Shown one piece after another: positions 36,801 to 46,623 of a DNA stretch of 64,000 bases. This stretch comes from Owenia fusiformis (lineage: Eukaryota > Annelida > Polychaeta > Sabellida > Oweniidae), in the NCBI GenBank assembly GCA_903813345.2, contig CAIIXF020000006.1, positions 22,825,936 through 22,889,935 of the forward strand, read 5' to 3'. Within the stretch, counting starts at the first letter, position 1. Every line of letters begins with the position of its first letter. The position numbers and the translations under genes were made by a program. Under the pieces are notes generated by a model that saw nothing but the letters and a program-made list of their open reading frames with translations, ran no database searches and was not told the DNA's origin.

Positions 36801-39800
36801 CTACCAAGCGTTTGAAAGATTTAGGTCACTAACATAATGGACACAGTCTAGCAATATCTTGAGCCTTTTGGCAGTAGTGACACATAAATTCAGTATTGAA
36901 TATAAGAAGGCCAACGTGCATATACTTTATATATTATGAGGTTATATAATGGTTCTTTCTGTATATCGTGTTTATACTCGAGTGAGTATATGATATATTC
37001 ACAAGTAGCGTAGCGAACGAGTGAATATATTATATTCTCACGAGAGTATAAAATGCACGATATACAGAATGAACCATTATATAATCTTATTATGCCACAA
37101 GTTCAATTACAGTTGATTCGAACACAATCATAACAATTAAAAACCATAAAAATATCCCATTGCCAACTCAGTAATGCCGATGTTGATCTCGATCCATTTA
37201 TGACGTCACTTGATTCTAGCAAATCATGTGGGAACCATTTATGACGTCACTTGATTCTAGGAAATCATGTGTTACAAAACATACACCTCGTACTTCGGTC
37301 AATATTCATTTGTTCCCAGAATGCTTTTCTACAGTGGTATACGCTGGAGTGTATACGGAGGAGTTGTATACGATGACAATTTACCACTCTCCACTGTATA
37401 TCGTTGTTATAGACCCATGTTATACAACTGTAATCGGACTTAGAGTGGTATAAAACAAAGTATTGTATATAAGAAATCTGATATGCATACCGTAGTATCC
37501 TGAACTCTATAACCTTAACATATTATGTAATCGTCTGGAGTCTACAGCATTATGAGCTAAGTAAAGCCATCACTTGTGAACTAGAAAACATATTTATAAA
37601 GCATTACACATACCTTATATTCTTCAACTATCACAGCTAGTGCATCGTGTCCTGCCTTTCTAATGTCTTCAAGGTCTTTGTCATGTTTTACCTGAAAGGA
37701 TAGATTTTGCGGAGATGACACAGGCAAAATACAGGCAAAATTAGGCACCAATCAATAGATCAGTGCTATTTCAATACTGATAAAGACTGAGTTTTACCTT
37801 AAGTAAAATACCAATACAAATCAGGGCCATTGCTAGCTTTTGCAAAGGGGGTCAATTAAAAAATCCAGGGGAGGTTGAGATTTAACAATTTTGGCCCAAA
37901 TTAACATGGAAAGTGCTCAAAATGATGAAACTGTATGATTTTAAAAGAACTTTTGACCAGAATTGTTTGCTTGAACTCAATATCATCTCTTTTAGTAGAG
38001 AATCTACCAGTGATAAAGCAATGCTAATTCTAAATACATACATATGTAATGAAGTGATATCAAGTACAATTTACCCCAATTGACTTCAATTTTTACTTTG
38101 TAGAATACTGACAATGGCAGGGAAAGATCATCAAAAGTGTCAGATAAAGCATGAGTTACCTGCAATTCATTGTATTTTTCTTTTTGTGCTTCTAGGTCTT
38201 CTTTACTCTTAGATAGCTCTGCTTCCAACTCTTTCTGACTGGAATTCATGTTTTCTAGATCCTGAAAGTTGATATTTACAGAATATTATGTTACCTTTTA
38301 TCCAAGATTATGAATATGTTTGCACAATAATTAGGGAATAACCTTAGTTACCATAAAAAAATATGAATCTCCTTGGTTCATTGGTGCATGGTTGATCACA
38401 TACAAAAAAACAAAGAGTGTTTTGGTAACGAAAAGTGTATTTCAATCTTCTCTGACCATACTATTTCATGCCACTTGTCTCTAAAATATAAACTAGGGAT
38501 GGGACGGTTCGTTTCGGTTCGGTTCGGTTTTTCGGATCATCAGCCGTCGGTTCGGTTTTTTCGGTTCGGTTCATTCATTTTAAGGATTTGTATTGATTGA
38601 CATGATTAGCTGCTTTGTCTCTGACTTCACTGCTGACTGTCACTTTCTTAATCTTCATTTCTTTTGGGAAAACGGGAATTTGAGATCCAGACGCCATATT
38701 TGAATGTATTGTGGGTGCGCACAAAATAATACCCTATATCGAACCTGCGCAAATATAAATTTGCGCAAATCTTTGTATCAATTATGCCACGTTATAACAA
38801 TATTTTATAGATGGAATTTTATGTTATAGTATTTCATGAACAATACATATTATTTAGAATACACGACTAAAAAATATAGTACCAGGGACCACATGATTGA
38901 TTACCGAGGGATACGAATACGCGGATACGAAACGAATCTAGTAAACGAGTGAGCTAGCAACAGACAAGACAAACAAGGTAGGGACTAGGAATATCAAAAA
39001 TGTTGCTGTAAAACAGTGTTTTTAACTGTTTTATTGATACTTGACCAATGAAATATTAACGTGAAAACGATCCGAAAAGCTGATCCGAAAGTAGGGCCGT
39101 GATCCGAAAACCGATCCGAAGGCTATGAACCGCGGTTTTTCGGTATTTCGGTTATCCGTCCCACCCCTAATATAAACATGAATATGAATTTTCTGGCATC
39201 CCAATATTATAATTCAAAATGTTAAAGTTGCCGCTTAACCTTACTCTGCTTTTCACACTCATATTTTACATTTCAAAACACGTCTGTCAACACGTTTTTC
39301 TCAATCAGACTACTGACCTTTTTTATTCTCTCTTTCTCCTCATCAGCTAGACTCAATTTATTTTCAAGTTCTTTCACCTTCTGCTCCATTTTCTCATCAG
39401 TGGCAGGTTTTGTTGAAGCTTTTTTCTCACCAGATGGCACTGTAGCAGCAATGGCTGCGTCTATTGCATTTTGGGTACTTGATAAATTCAGCTCATCGTC
39501 AAAGTCTAACGATATGTCAAAGTCATTGGAATCTACTGTCTTTTTAGAACTTGATGGTTTTGAATTTGATTTTTCAGTCACATCAGGAGCTTTTGCTAGA
39601 GTTTTTTTTGATAAATCTGGAATATTGCTTGCACCTTTATTTGTCACATCTGGGCCATTAGACAAAGCTTTTTCCGTAGCACCTGTTGGTTTATCACTAT
39701 TAGTTAGATCAGGTTGTCTATTACTTTTAGCTCCAGATATAGGAATCTTTTCTGTTAAATCTGGTTGGTTCTGAGATTGACCCATAGGTGGCTGCACTGT

Positions 39801-41470
39801 GCCTTGACCAAGGTCAAGGTCAAGTACACCTGCAGGGGGAAGCTGCACCGAGTGCTCATTGGTGAAGCTCTTGGTTGGCATGGATACTGGTGGCTGAAAG
39901 TGACCATCGAGAATGTGGTCCTCTAAAAGTGGGCCGGATGATTTAGAAACAGATCCTCCCTGGAAAATAAGCTGCTATGTTAGACTTCCAAATGAAATTA
40001 AAATGCTAGAAATACAATTGTGTCAGTTGGGCTTGCATTTTAAAACTGAATCATTGACTGACATTGTGTGACCTTCATGAGAACTGGTTGTGCATAGTCT
40101 TTAATATTAACACCAGGTTGCCTAAAATTATTTATTTAACAATTGTATAACAATATACCAACATTGTATGAAACATACTTCTGTACAGACATATTAGATT
40201 GAGAAGGATAGTTGTCTAATAAATATTTATTTTCCTATAGTATCCAATTTCATTATCTTGCTTCTTACTACATTATTGCCTTGCACACCATTCTTGCCTC
40301 ATACAATACTCTTGCCTCATACAATATTTAGCTTTAAATAGCTAAATTACCTTCGATACACCATTCTTGCCTTGCACAATACTCTTGCCTCATTCAATAT
40401 TCTTGTCTCGTACAATACTCCTCATACAAAATAATTGCCCCATACAATACCCTTGCTCTAGCAATACTCTTGCCTCATACAATATTACTCTATGCTTGCC
40501 CCATACAATATTCTTGCCTCAGTTACCAGTCTTGCCTCACAAAGTATTATTGTATCTTTGCCCCATACAACACTTTTGCCTCATAAACCATTCTTGCCTC
40601 ATACCTTACATCATAAAATATGCTAGTTAGTCACACAATATCCATGCCTCATACAATCTTGCTCATATTCCATTCTTGCCTCATACAATACTCTTGCCTC
40701 ATAAAACATTTCTGCCTCATAAAATATCCTTGCCTTGTACAATTAATTGTATCAAAAAATATTCACCTGTGAGGCTCCATTTCCAAGATCAGGGGCAGCA
40801 ATAGGTCCATTGGGCTGTTCAGGGGGCTCTTCTACCTCGATGAAAGGTGGAGCCACATTACCCCCAGGGGCAGCTTGAGCTTGTAGGAGATCTGGCTGTG
40901 GGTTCACATTTTGCCCCACTGCAAATAAATCCAAAGATATAAATATAAATGTGATTCACTTCACCCCACCAATTTATTTTAGCTTATGTACTTATTTAAA
41001 AATGTATTGTATTTTAGTCGCAATGAATGTGGCACTTACACATATTTGGTGTATTTGATAATGTAGTAAACCAAACATTATTTTCAATCATTTTTAAGTC
41101 TCAATTTGTAATGACTACTAAGAAAGTTTAGAACCACTACAATTTACCAATAGCAATATCTTACTTCCAAAAACAGCCCATGGGGAGGGGGCAGCAACAG
41201 CTCCATCTATAACAGGTTGAGCCTCAGCTGGGGCAACAGCTTCGGCCTCCTAAAATATATAAATCTAAATATTCAATTTTGATTGGTCATATAGAAGTGA
41301 ATGTGTCAATCAATGGATTATCTTAGGATCTCTAAAATCTAAGATATCATTTAGTGCATTTAGGTAGTGTATCATTAGTATTTCAATCTTGGTCCTTTGT
41401 ACAAATATAAGATTGTTACTATACTTACCTCAAAGCCGCCAAAGTCTCCAAAGTCATCATCATCATCCAT
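30854..41470 (-). CDS. CCDC91: CCDC91 (GGA-binding partner p56) orthologue, complete, 12 exons
   Basis: Minus-strand exons: 41470-41429, 41249-41165, 40918-40767, 39959-39318, 38261-38160, 37691-37614, 36730-36530, 35605-35537, 34921-34835, 34404-34315, 34135-34022, 30976-30854. They total 1785 nt, 594 codons plus TAG, all in phase. The protein starts MDDDDDFGDFGGFE; vertebrate CCDC91 starts with an acidic DDDDFGGFE motif that binds the ear domains of GGA and AP-1 gamma adaptors. Exon 2 has SPWAVF (vertebrate PWAAF), exon 4 ELENKLSLADEEKERIKK, exon 6 DIRKAGHDALAVIVEEY, exon 11 RDDMKTYINEQK and the last exon SMDLFLESTRKSLQLLM, all close to vertebrate segments. The C-terminal half is charged coiled coil. 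It should act at the trans-Golgi network. It is longer than the ~440-residue human protein, mainly because of exon 4. It is head to head with FAR. Confidence 0.9.
31460..31560 (+). repeat. ~22-bp tandem repeat in the last CCDC91 intron
   Basis: TTGCCTGTTGTTTTCATTTC or a close variant occurs about five times, followed by CCTGTTACCTGTTAA. Intronic and non-coding. Confidence 0.75.
32937..33375. repeat. dispersed repeat (AACAGCAAC...GTAGCAAATCCCA family), copy 1
   Basis: It starts AAACTAGAAAAACAGCAACT and then GTAGCAAATCCCACCGAA, and contains three imperfect copies of GTTCACTGGTAT..GAGTTATCAAAGATTACG with GCCGCCAT. The same start is found at 35664. No terminal inversion was found. Confidence 0.5.
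33815..33895 (+). repeat. (AGTTACTTC)n short tandem repeat
   Basis: Five to six imperfect copies of the nonamer AGTTACTTC, interrupted by ATTAAT/ATTAAC. It lies next to the tRNA-like sequence at 33903, a position where SINE tails often carry simple repeats. Confidence 0.6.
33903..33995 (+). repeat. tRNA-derived SINE head (tRNA-Leu/Ser-like)
   Basis: TGGCCGAGAGG matches the pol III A box of class II tRNAs. GAGTTCGATACG, ~70 nt on, resembles the B box. GGCGCC ... GGCGCC would give an anticodon-type stem. The acceptor stem does not close, so it is not counted as a tRNA gene. It ends ~25 bp from the donor of CCDC91 exon 11, on the opposite strand to that gene. Confidence 0.55.
34925..35215 (+). 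repeat. TGTACAGTAAAGTATACA-type tandem repeat beside a CCDC91 acceptor
   Basis: About fifteen copies of a 14-20 bp degenerate unit built from ATGTACAGTAAAGTATAC, with one perfect ~40-bp duplication (CAGTAATACAGCTCAGATGT). It begins a few bases upstream, in transcript direction, of the exon 9 acceptor (GCTTGCAG). The acceptor itself is not repeated. Confidence 0.75.
35664..36220. repeat. dispersed repeat (AACAGCAAC...GTAGCAAATCCCA family), copy 2
   Basis: It opens AAACTAGACAACAGCAACGC and then GTAGCAAATCCCATCGAA like the copy at 32937. It has repeated AATGGCCGCCAT/AAGATGGCTGCCAT motifs and closes with GGACGGATGGACGGAGGCG and TTGTTCGATGGAATA. Intronic in CCDC91. Confidence 0.5.
36937..37090. 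repeat. ~154-bp palindromic hairpin element
   Basis: GGTTATATAATGGTTCTTTC with CTGTATATCGTG faces CACGATATACAG with GAATGAACCATTATATAATC. The inner arms TATACTCGAGTGAGTATA/GAATATA are also dyadic. It lies in a CCDC91 intron. A 38-bp direct duplication with CCATTTATGACGTCACTTGA follows at ~37195-37272. Confidence 0.65.
38486..39177. mobile_element. hAT-type MITE with perfect 8-bp target duplication
   Basis: ATATAAAC at 38486-38493 and 39170-39177 flanks a 676-bp element. It starts TAGGGATGGGACGG and ends CCGTCCCACCCCTA, and the ends are inverted with one mismatch. The subterminal parts are rich in TTCGGTT on the left and AACCGA/GATCCGAAA on the right. An 8-bp duplication with TAGGG..GGG ends is the hAT signature. 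It is in the CCDC91 intron between exons 4 and 5. Confidence 0.9.
40260..40745 (+). repeat. ~17-bp tandem repeat in a CCDC91 intron
   Basis: Some twenty-five degenerate copies of TTGCCTCATACAATACTC fill the stretch directly downstream (on the minus strand) of the exon 3 donor, the nearest copy ~25 bp from it. It does not include exon sequence. Confidence 0.85.
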
Positions 41471-42067
41471 CACTATATGTAATCCTGCAGTGACGCTGTT
41501 ACACCTTACATGTACATGGACCTTAGTAGCAGTGTAGCATTCACCTTGCTGACTTCTGCAATTAAGCAATGTATAACATTTCTGTATGCATATGCATGTA
41601 AATCAGGGGTTTCACTAGAATTTCTCACAACAGGCTAAGGGTTTGTAGAAAAAATGGGTACCGGGTAGTAAATCCTCCATGCTGGGTTCAAACTTGGTAC
41701 CCGGTCGAAAAAAATGGGTACCCAAAAAACGAAAAATACAAATATAATTATAACATAATAAGATTATTAGAAAACCATCGAACCCCCTCCTGGCTACGCC
41801 TATGACATTGTAAGAAGAAGATTTGAAAAACATGACAAATCAATCTAACTCTATTTTCAATAGTTCGTATGTTGGTACGTGAATTGTTTTGATTATGATT
41901 TAAATCTGTAAATAGCTATCGTTACTTTAGCAGAGATGTGACGTGTGTTAATTTACATGATGCAAATTATCCCAATTTTCGACAAAACGTCCACTGAAGT
42001 GTAAATTGTTATGTCTTACAATGTCATGGGGGAAAACAAGGAAGTATGAATTTGTTCCTCCGCGAAC

Positions 42068-42109
42068 TCTGAGACTAACATAAAATGTTAGTTTTTTATG
42101 TTAGTCTCA
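42068..42109. repeat. 42-bp hairpin
   Basis: CTGAGACTAACATAAAA and TTTTATGTTAGTCTCAG are perfect 17-base inverted arms around TGTTAGTT. It is upstream of CCDC91. Confidence 0.75.
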
Positions 42110-42299
42110 GGCGAACTGCATCATGGGAAATATTTTGACCTTATGAGGAAAATATTTCGCGTCTCCTCTTTTGAAGAGGGAACAAGGAATACGACAATTC
42201 CTGCATGGGGCATGTCTAGTATCTTTCTCGTTATACTACAGCTCACTGCACAAGGTTGAAAGGTCATATATTGGTCTATTATGACTGTCATAGGCCTTG

Positions 42300-43365
42300 G
42301 GAACAGAGCTGTCAAGTGTCCCGCGAATGGCGGGATTATCCCGCAAATTTGATCAAAATTAGGCTAATTCGCGTGTTCCGCAATGTCCCGCGAAGTCCCG
42401 CAAATGTCGGCCTTGACCTCCGCGAATTTCCGAAATTGTTGCGTGATTATCTTATCTTATATAAGAAGTTTTTGCACTTTTGAGGAGTAAAGTTTACCTA
42501 ACTTTAAGTACCCAGCATGCTTTTGTTTGGTATCAAAATAAAGAGGAAGGGTTCAACTTTCATTTTAATTATGATAATAGGGATGTAGGTCATAAATAGT
42601 TCCAACGTTGGCCTTTTTACTACGCGTGTGGCAAATGAGAACTGAGCAAATGTTAGCAAACGCGAGTTACAATAAATGGACATCTAGAAAAGTAACCGGA
42701 CTCTCTATCATATGCTCTCTATAATTTGATGTAGATTAATTGAACCCCATGCCTATATGAACAGGTAATATATATATAATACTATGGGGGAAAGTGTTTC
42801 ATAGTTGGTCACGAACGCCATAAGTGCAAAGTATTGTTCAGAATTTTTGAATTTCGTGTTCGATTATGGGACTCACACCTGAAGCATGGTTTTTGTTTTT
42901 GATAAATAACAATAAAGTTTAATAATATTCTTATGCGTATTTTGTGTAATTGTGTTGACGTTTATTTAAGTTACAATTTAAGTGTATTATATTTGATTAA
43001 TCAGTATCTGAAAGTTTGATTGGAGTACTTTTACCAATCACGCAAATCCCTTGCATGTCCAGGGACATCCTGCAAATTTAGGTGGATGTCCCGCAAAATG
43101 CCGCAAATTTAGGGTACTTTGTCTAAAAAATCTGTCCCTCTATGAAGTCTTTGGTGGTTAAACTGTTAACTGTCCCGCAATTAGGTTGTTTGTCCCTCGA
43201 ATGGTCCCGCGAAATTGATAAAAAAGGCCTATTAGCGCAATCACGCAAATCCCTTAAACATGCCGCGAATTTAGTAGATGTCCCGCAAAATCCCGCGGAT
43301 TTTGGGCACTAGGTCTAAAAAATCTGTCCTGCGAGAAAATCTTAGGGGGTTGACAGTACTGTGGG
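42300..43365. mobile_element. element with TGTCCCGCAAAT sub-repeats
   Basis: It opens GAACAGAGCTGTCAAGTGTC and closes GGGGTTGACAGTACTG, an imperfect inverted end. Inside, TGTCCCGCAAATTTAG or TGTCCCGCGAA recurs about ten times in two clusters (42318-42415 and 43060-43335). Non-coding. It shares its end motif (CTGTCAA) with 44393-44700. Confidence 0.55.
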
Positions 43366-43451
43366 AACATGTATAAAATAGCGAGTCGACATCTGTGTTA
43401 CTAGAAGAAGTAGTAATACAGATGTCGACTCGCTATTTTATACATGTTCCC
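43363..43451. repeat. 89-bp near-perfect palindromic hairpin
   Basis: The left arm starts GGGAACATGTATAAAATAGC and continues to ACATCTGT; the right arm is its exact reverse complement for about 34 bases. A ~21-nt centre (GTTACTAGAAGAAGTAGTAAT) is itself partly dyadic. It could be a compact MITE or a small-RNA hairpin. No transcript evidence can be read from sequence. Confidence 0.85.
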
Positions 43452-44392
43452 GGGGCCTACGATGACTGTATTCATTGGATTTTTCATTTGAATTTTCAAA
43501 AAAACAGGTGTCACCTATGTGAACATGCGCGACAAGAACGCTTTTAATTATCAAACTTACCAGATTATATTTTCTTAACAGTTAAACTGTATGTGCGGTT
43601 GTTAAATTTTCACAATTTACGCTACATACACTGACTTGGATTGAAATCTTACAAAGTTGATGTGGGCGCATCCATTTAATAATCGAGGTTCATGAATCAC
43701 CACAAAACATTTTATTAACTTAAAATAATAATCTACTATCAACACATTTTTCCATAAGATATATAAAGATATTTATGCTTTTAATTTTGAAGAACTGGTC
43801 CTCTGTTTTCTAGATAATCTAGAATCTTTTGTTGCTACAAAAATAATTTACAATATATGTAAATAGGACAAGAATGATGGATCCCCAATTTTGGGCGTGT
43901 CATGAACTTAGAAAGTCTAGAATTTTTTATTAAATTTCTGAGAATCGCCTCTTTTACCGTCATGAAACGCTGTAAACTCTAAATCACGTATTATTTAGAA
44001 TAACTATATGAAGATGTAGCATTTGTAAGTATTATTTTTTAATTAACTTCTGGGGAAAATAGCGAATAAAATGTTCATGCCGGTGTTTTTCCAACACGGA
44101 AAGATCGCGCGGTCAGGCGATGTCATAACATTTTTTATTTATACTTGACAACAACGGTTACGTTTGAATTTCTACTGTTTCTATGAAAATGAATTGTAAT
44201 TGACATTTGGCATTATTTGTTGTTGATGTGTTTGTTCATTTTAGCTTCATAGATAAAAACTTATTCAGAAGTGGGTGTGGCAAATGATCACATACCAGCC
44301 AGAATTTCTCAGCCAGCCAGGATTAGATCTGGGGCGAAAGGTACATCATGGGCTTTCAACTAGAAAGCCCATGGGTACATGTAGGCCTATAA

Positions 44393-44700
44393 CTGCCCTG
44401 TCAACCTCAAGCATTAGGCGTGATTGTCACGCATTTGCTGGAAAAATAGAAATCACGCATCAATTTAGCGTGTATGATCAAATATCACGCATTTTTTGTT
44501 GAAATTTTTAAAAATCGTTTTTGTGAAATGCTGACACGGTCTTTGCCCCCCCCCCACCCCCCCGTTGACAGCGAGCATTAGCGAGCTGGAAAAATTTTAG
44601 GTGTCAGTCAGTGTTCACTGAAGCTGTCCAAAGTTTGAAGGAAGGTATTCAACATTTGGAAGTCACTCATGTTAGATGGTCCCAAGTTGACAGCCCTGCT
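44393..44700. mobile_element. short element with CTGTCAAC ends and ATCACGCAT sub-repeats
   Basis: The ends ACTGCCCTGTCAAC and GTTGACAGCCCTG are inverted. The interior repeats (A)TCACGCAT four times and has a CCCCCCCCCACCCCCCC run. The ends relate to those of 42300-43365. Confidence 0.55.
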
Positions 44701-45698
44701 ATAAGGTTGACATCATTTTGGGGTAACTTCGACAACTTGTTATTTTTCTAGAAACCAGACAATGGCGGAAAACAGAAATTATGAATTACAATAAGTAAGT
44801 GTCAAAGGTACCCTATTTCTCACGTCGACATTACCCCTTTGCCCTATCTGGTCTACTTTTAAGATGGAAACAGAAATAACAAAAATCATTTAAATTTCCT
44901 GGTGGGGGGATCAGATGGAGGGGGGGATAACATGTATTTAAGACATGATAAGACATGCTACATGTAGTTGAATTTATTCTTATGACTCCAAATTTTCCCA
45001 TTTTTCATTCTCCAGAGATATAATTTCCAGTTTCTTACTGGGGTACTGAGTTTAGTTTTTTCAAATACACAAGTTCTTGTGAATTTGTTTCATTGTATAA
45101 ACATATAAATCCCCCCCCCCATCCCATCTCCCCTCCATCCGATATTAATTTATTTCGATTATTTTTTGTATAACGCATGGAAACTAACTTTAAAAAGTGA
45201 GCAATGTCATTAGTATTGTGATAATAACGTCCCTAATTTATACCTATTTATTACAGGTCATGTAGACCATTGTTGCCCGATTTATAGCAAAAACATTGAC
45301 TTTTGCACGTTGGTGATGATGCGCCTTTCTTAATAGATCTCATATCTAAGAAGGGTATCAGTTAAAAAAATAGTAGATGACCTAACATATTTTGCCATGC
45401 ACTGCGCCTATTCAATTGGCAATTCAGTTGTAAATTTTCTCTTGAAAAAATAAATCTTCCAAATTGTTGAGTTTTCTTGCAGAAATCGCCTAATCCCCCA
45501 CTCCATCCCATTTGTACGATCACCAGTCTTGACCTATTGTACTATACATTTTTAATGAAAGAGTCTAGAGATCTGAAATCAAACCAAAAATCTCTGTTGT
45601 CCCTATTGCTATATCACTGAATTGATTGATCAAATAAGATGTATTTCTGTCAGATAGATTCTGCAATCGTTGTACAATACATGGATTTGATAACTCAG

Positions 45699-46115
45699 AG
45701 ATGCGAGATGCCAATTACCAGTTTCACCACCAGGTGGCTCATTCAGGTCAGATTGCATGGCGGGTATAGTCGAAAGTTCCCTTTAACTTTTTGCTTTAGT
45801 GGTTCAATTTTCATATTACCATTATGTATCTAATAGTTATGCAAATTAAAACATGTTCTGTAAAAGAAAATATTATCTGTCCAATAAAAGAAAAGATATT
45901 TCATTTCTAGTGATTTTATAACATGGGGTCTATGGGGAATCTCCCCGAACTAGAAGTCACATTTTCTAAAAAAAATTAGATTTTCGAATTTGATAAATAA
46001 TTTTTGAAACCATATTTCTAGATGTACTTTTACATGTAGGTTTCAAATATGACCTCACTTTGACTGAATTTTGAATAATTAATGACATATATCGAGATTA
46101 TTTCTATTCGCATTT
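45699..46115 (+). mobile_element. AGATGCGAG-ended MITE, copy 1 (upstream of FAR)
   Basis: ~417 bp. It starts AGATGCGAG, ends CTATTCGCATTT, and contains CCACCAGGTGGCT, AAAAGATATTTCA and ACATGGGGTCTATGGGGAAT. It is the same as the copies at 48573 (inverted) and 52483, and more diverged than they are. Confidence 0.75.
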
Positions 46116-46623
46116 TACAAAGGGAATTTAAAAAGGACATGTGCGATAGTTTAAGAATGTCAAGTGTTCTGACCAGTATTTATTTGAATTAGAAGTTATA
46201 GGAGATACTCTACTGTACTTGAACTTGGGATCCCACTATGACTTATCTCTGCTGTCATTGTGCTAACCTGTACCATGGGCTTTCTATTGAATGCCCATGC
46301 CTTTACTGTACAGAAGTCTGAGCTCATTCTTTTAATAATTTCTCATGAATCTCTAACGTCCTTGATTTTCTACCAGAATGTATGATATTTTTAAATTATT
46401 TATTTTGTGACATACTTTTTTAAAGCATGTTAGTTGATGCTAGTTGCTACACTATTAATTTAATCATAAAAAATATCTGTTTTTATATTTAGAATTTAGA
46501 TTTATTGATTTTTCTGTTTTCAGATATATGATAGACCCAGAACAACACGAATGAAAACAAAAAATCACTAATTAAACATACAAAAACAAACAATTGTGAC
46601 ATCACAAAGCTTTTTATTAAACA

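Larger units (their letters stand above)
41471..46523. other. intergenic interval between divergent CCDC91 and FAR
   Basis: Head-to-head spacing of ~5.1 kb. It must hold both promoters and the 5' UTR exon(s) of FAR, because an acceptor (TTTTCTGTTTTCAG) at 46523 precedes the coding start by 100 bp. I cannot place the first FAR exon. The rest is repeats, listed separately. C-runs at ~44545 and 45110 are simple sequence. Confidence 0.5.
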
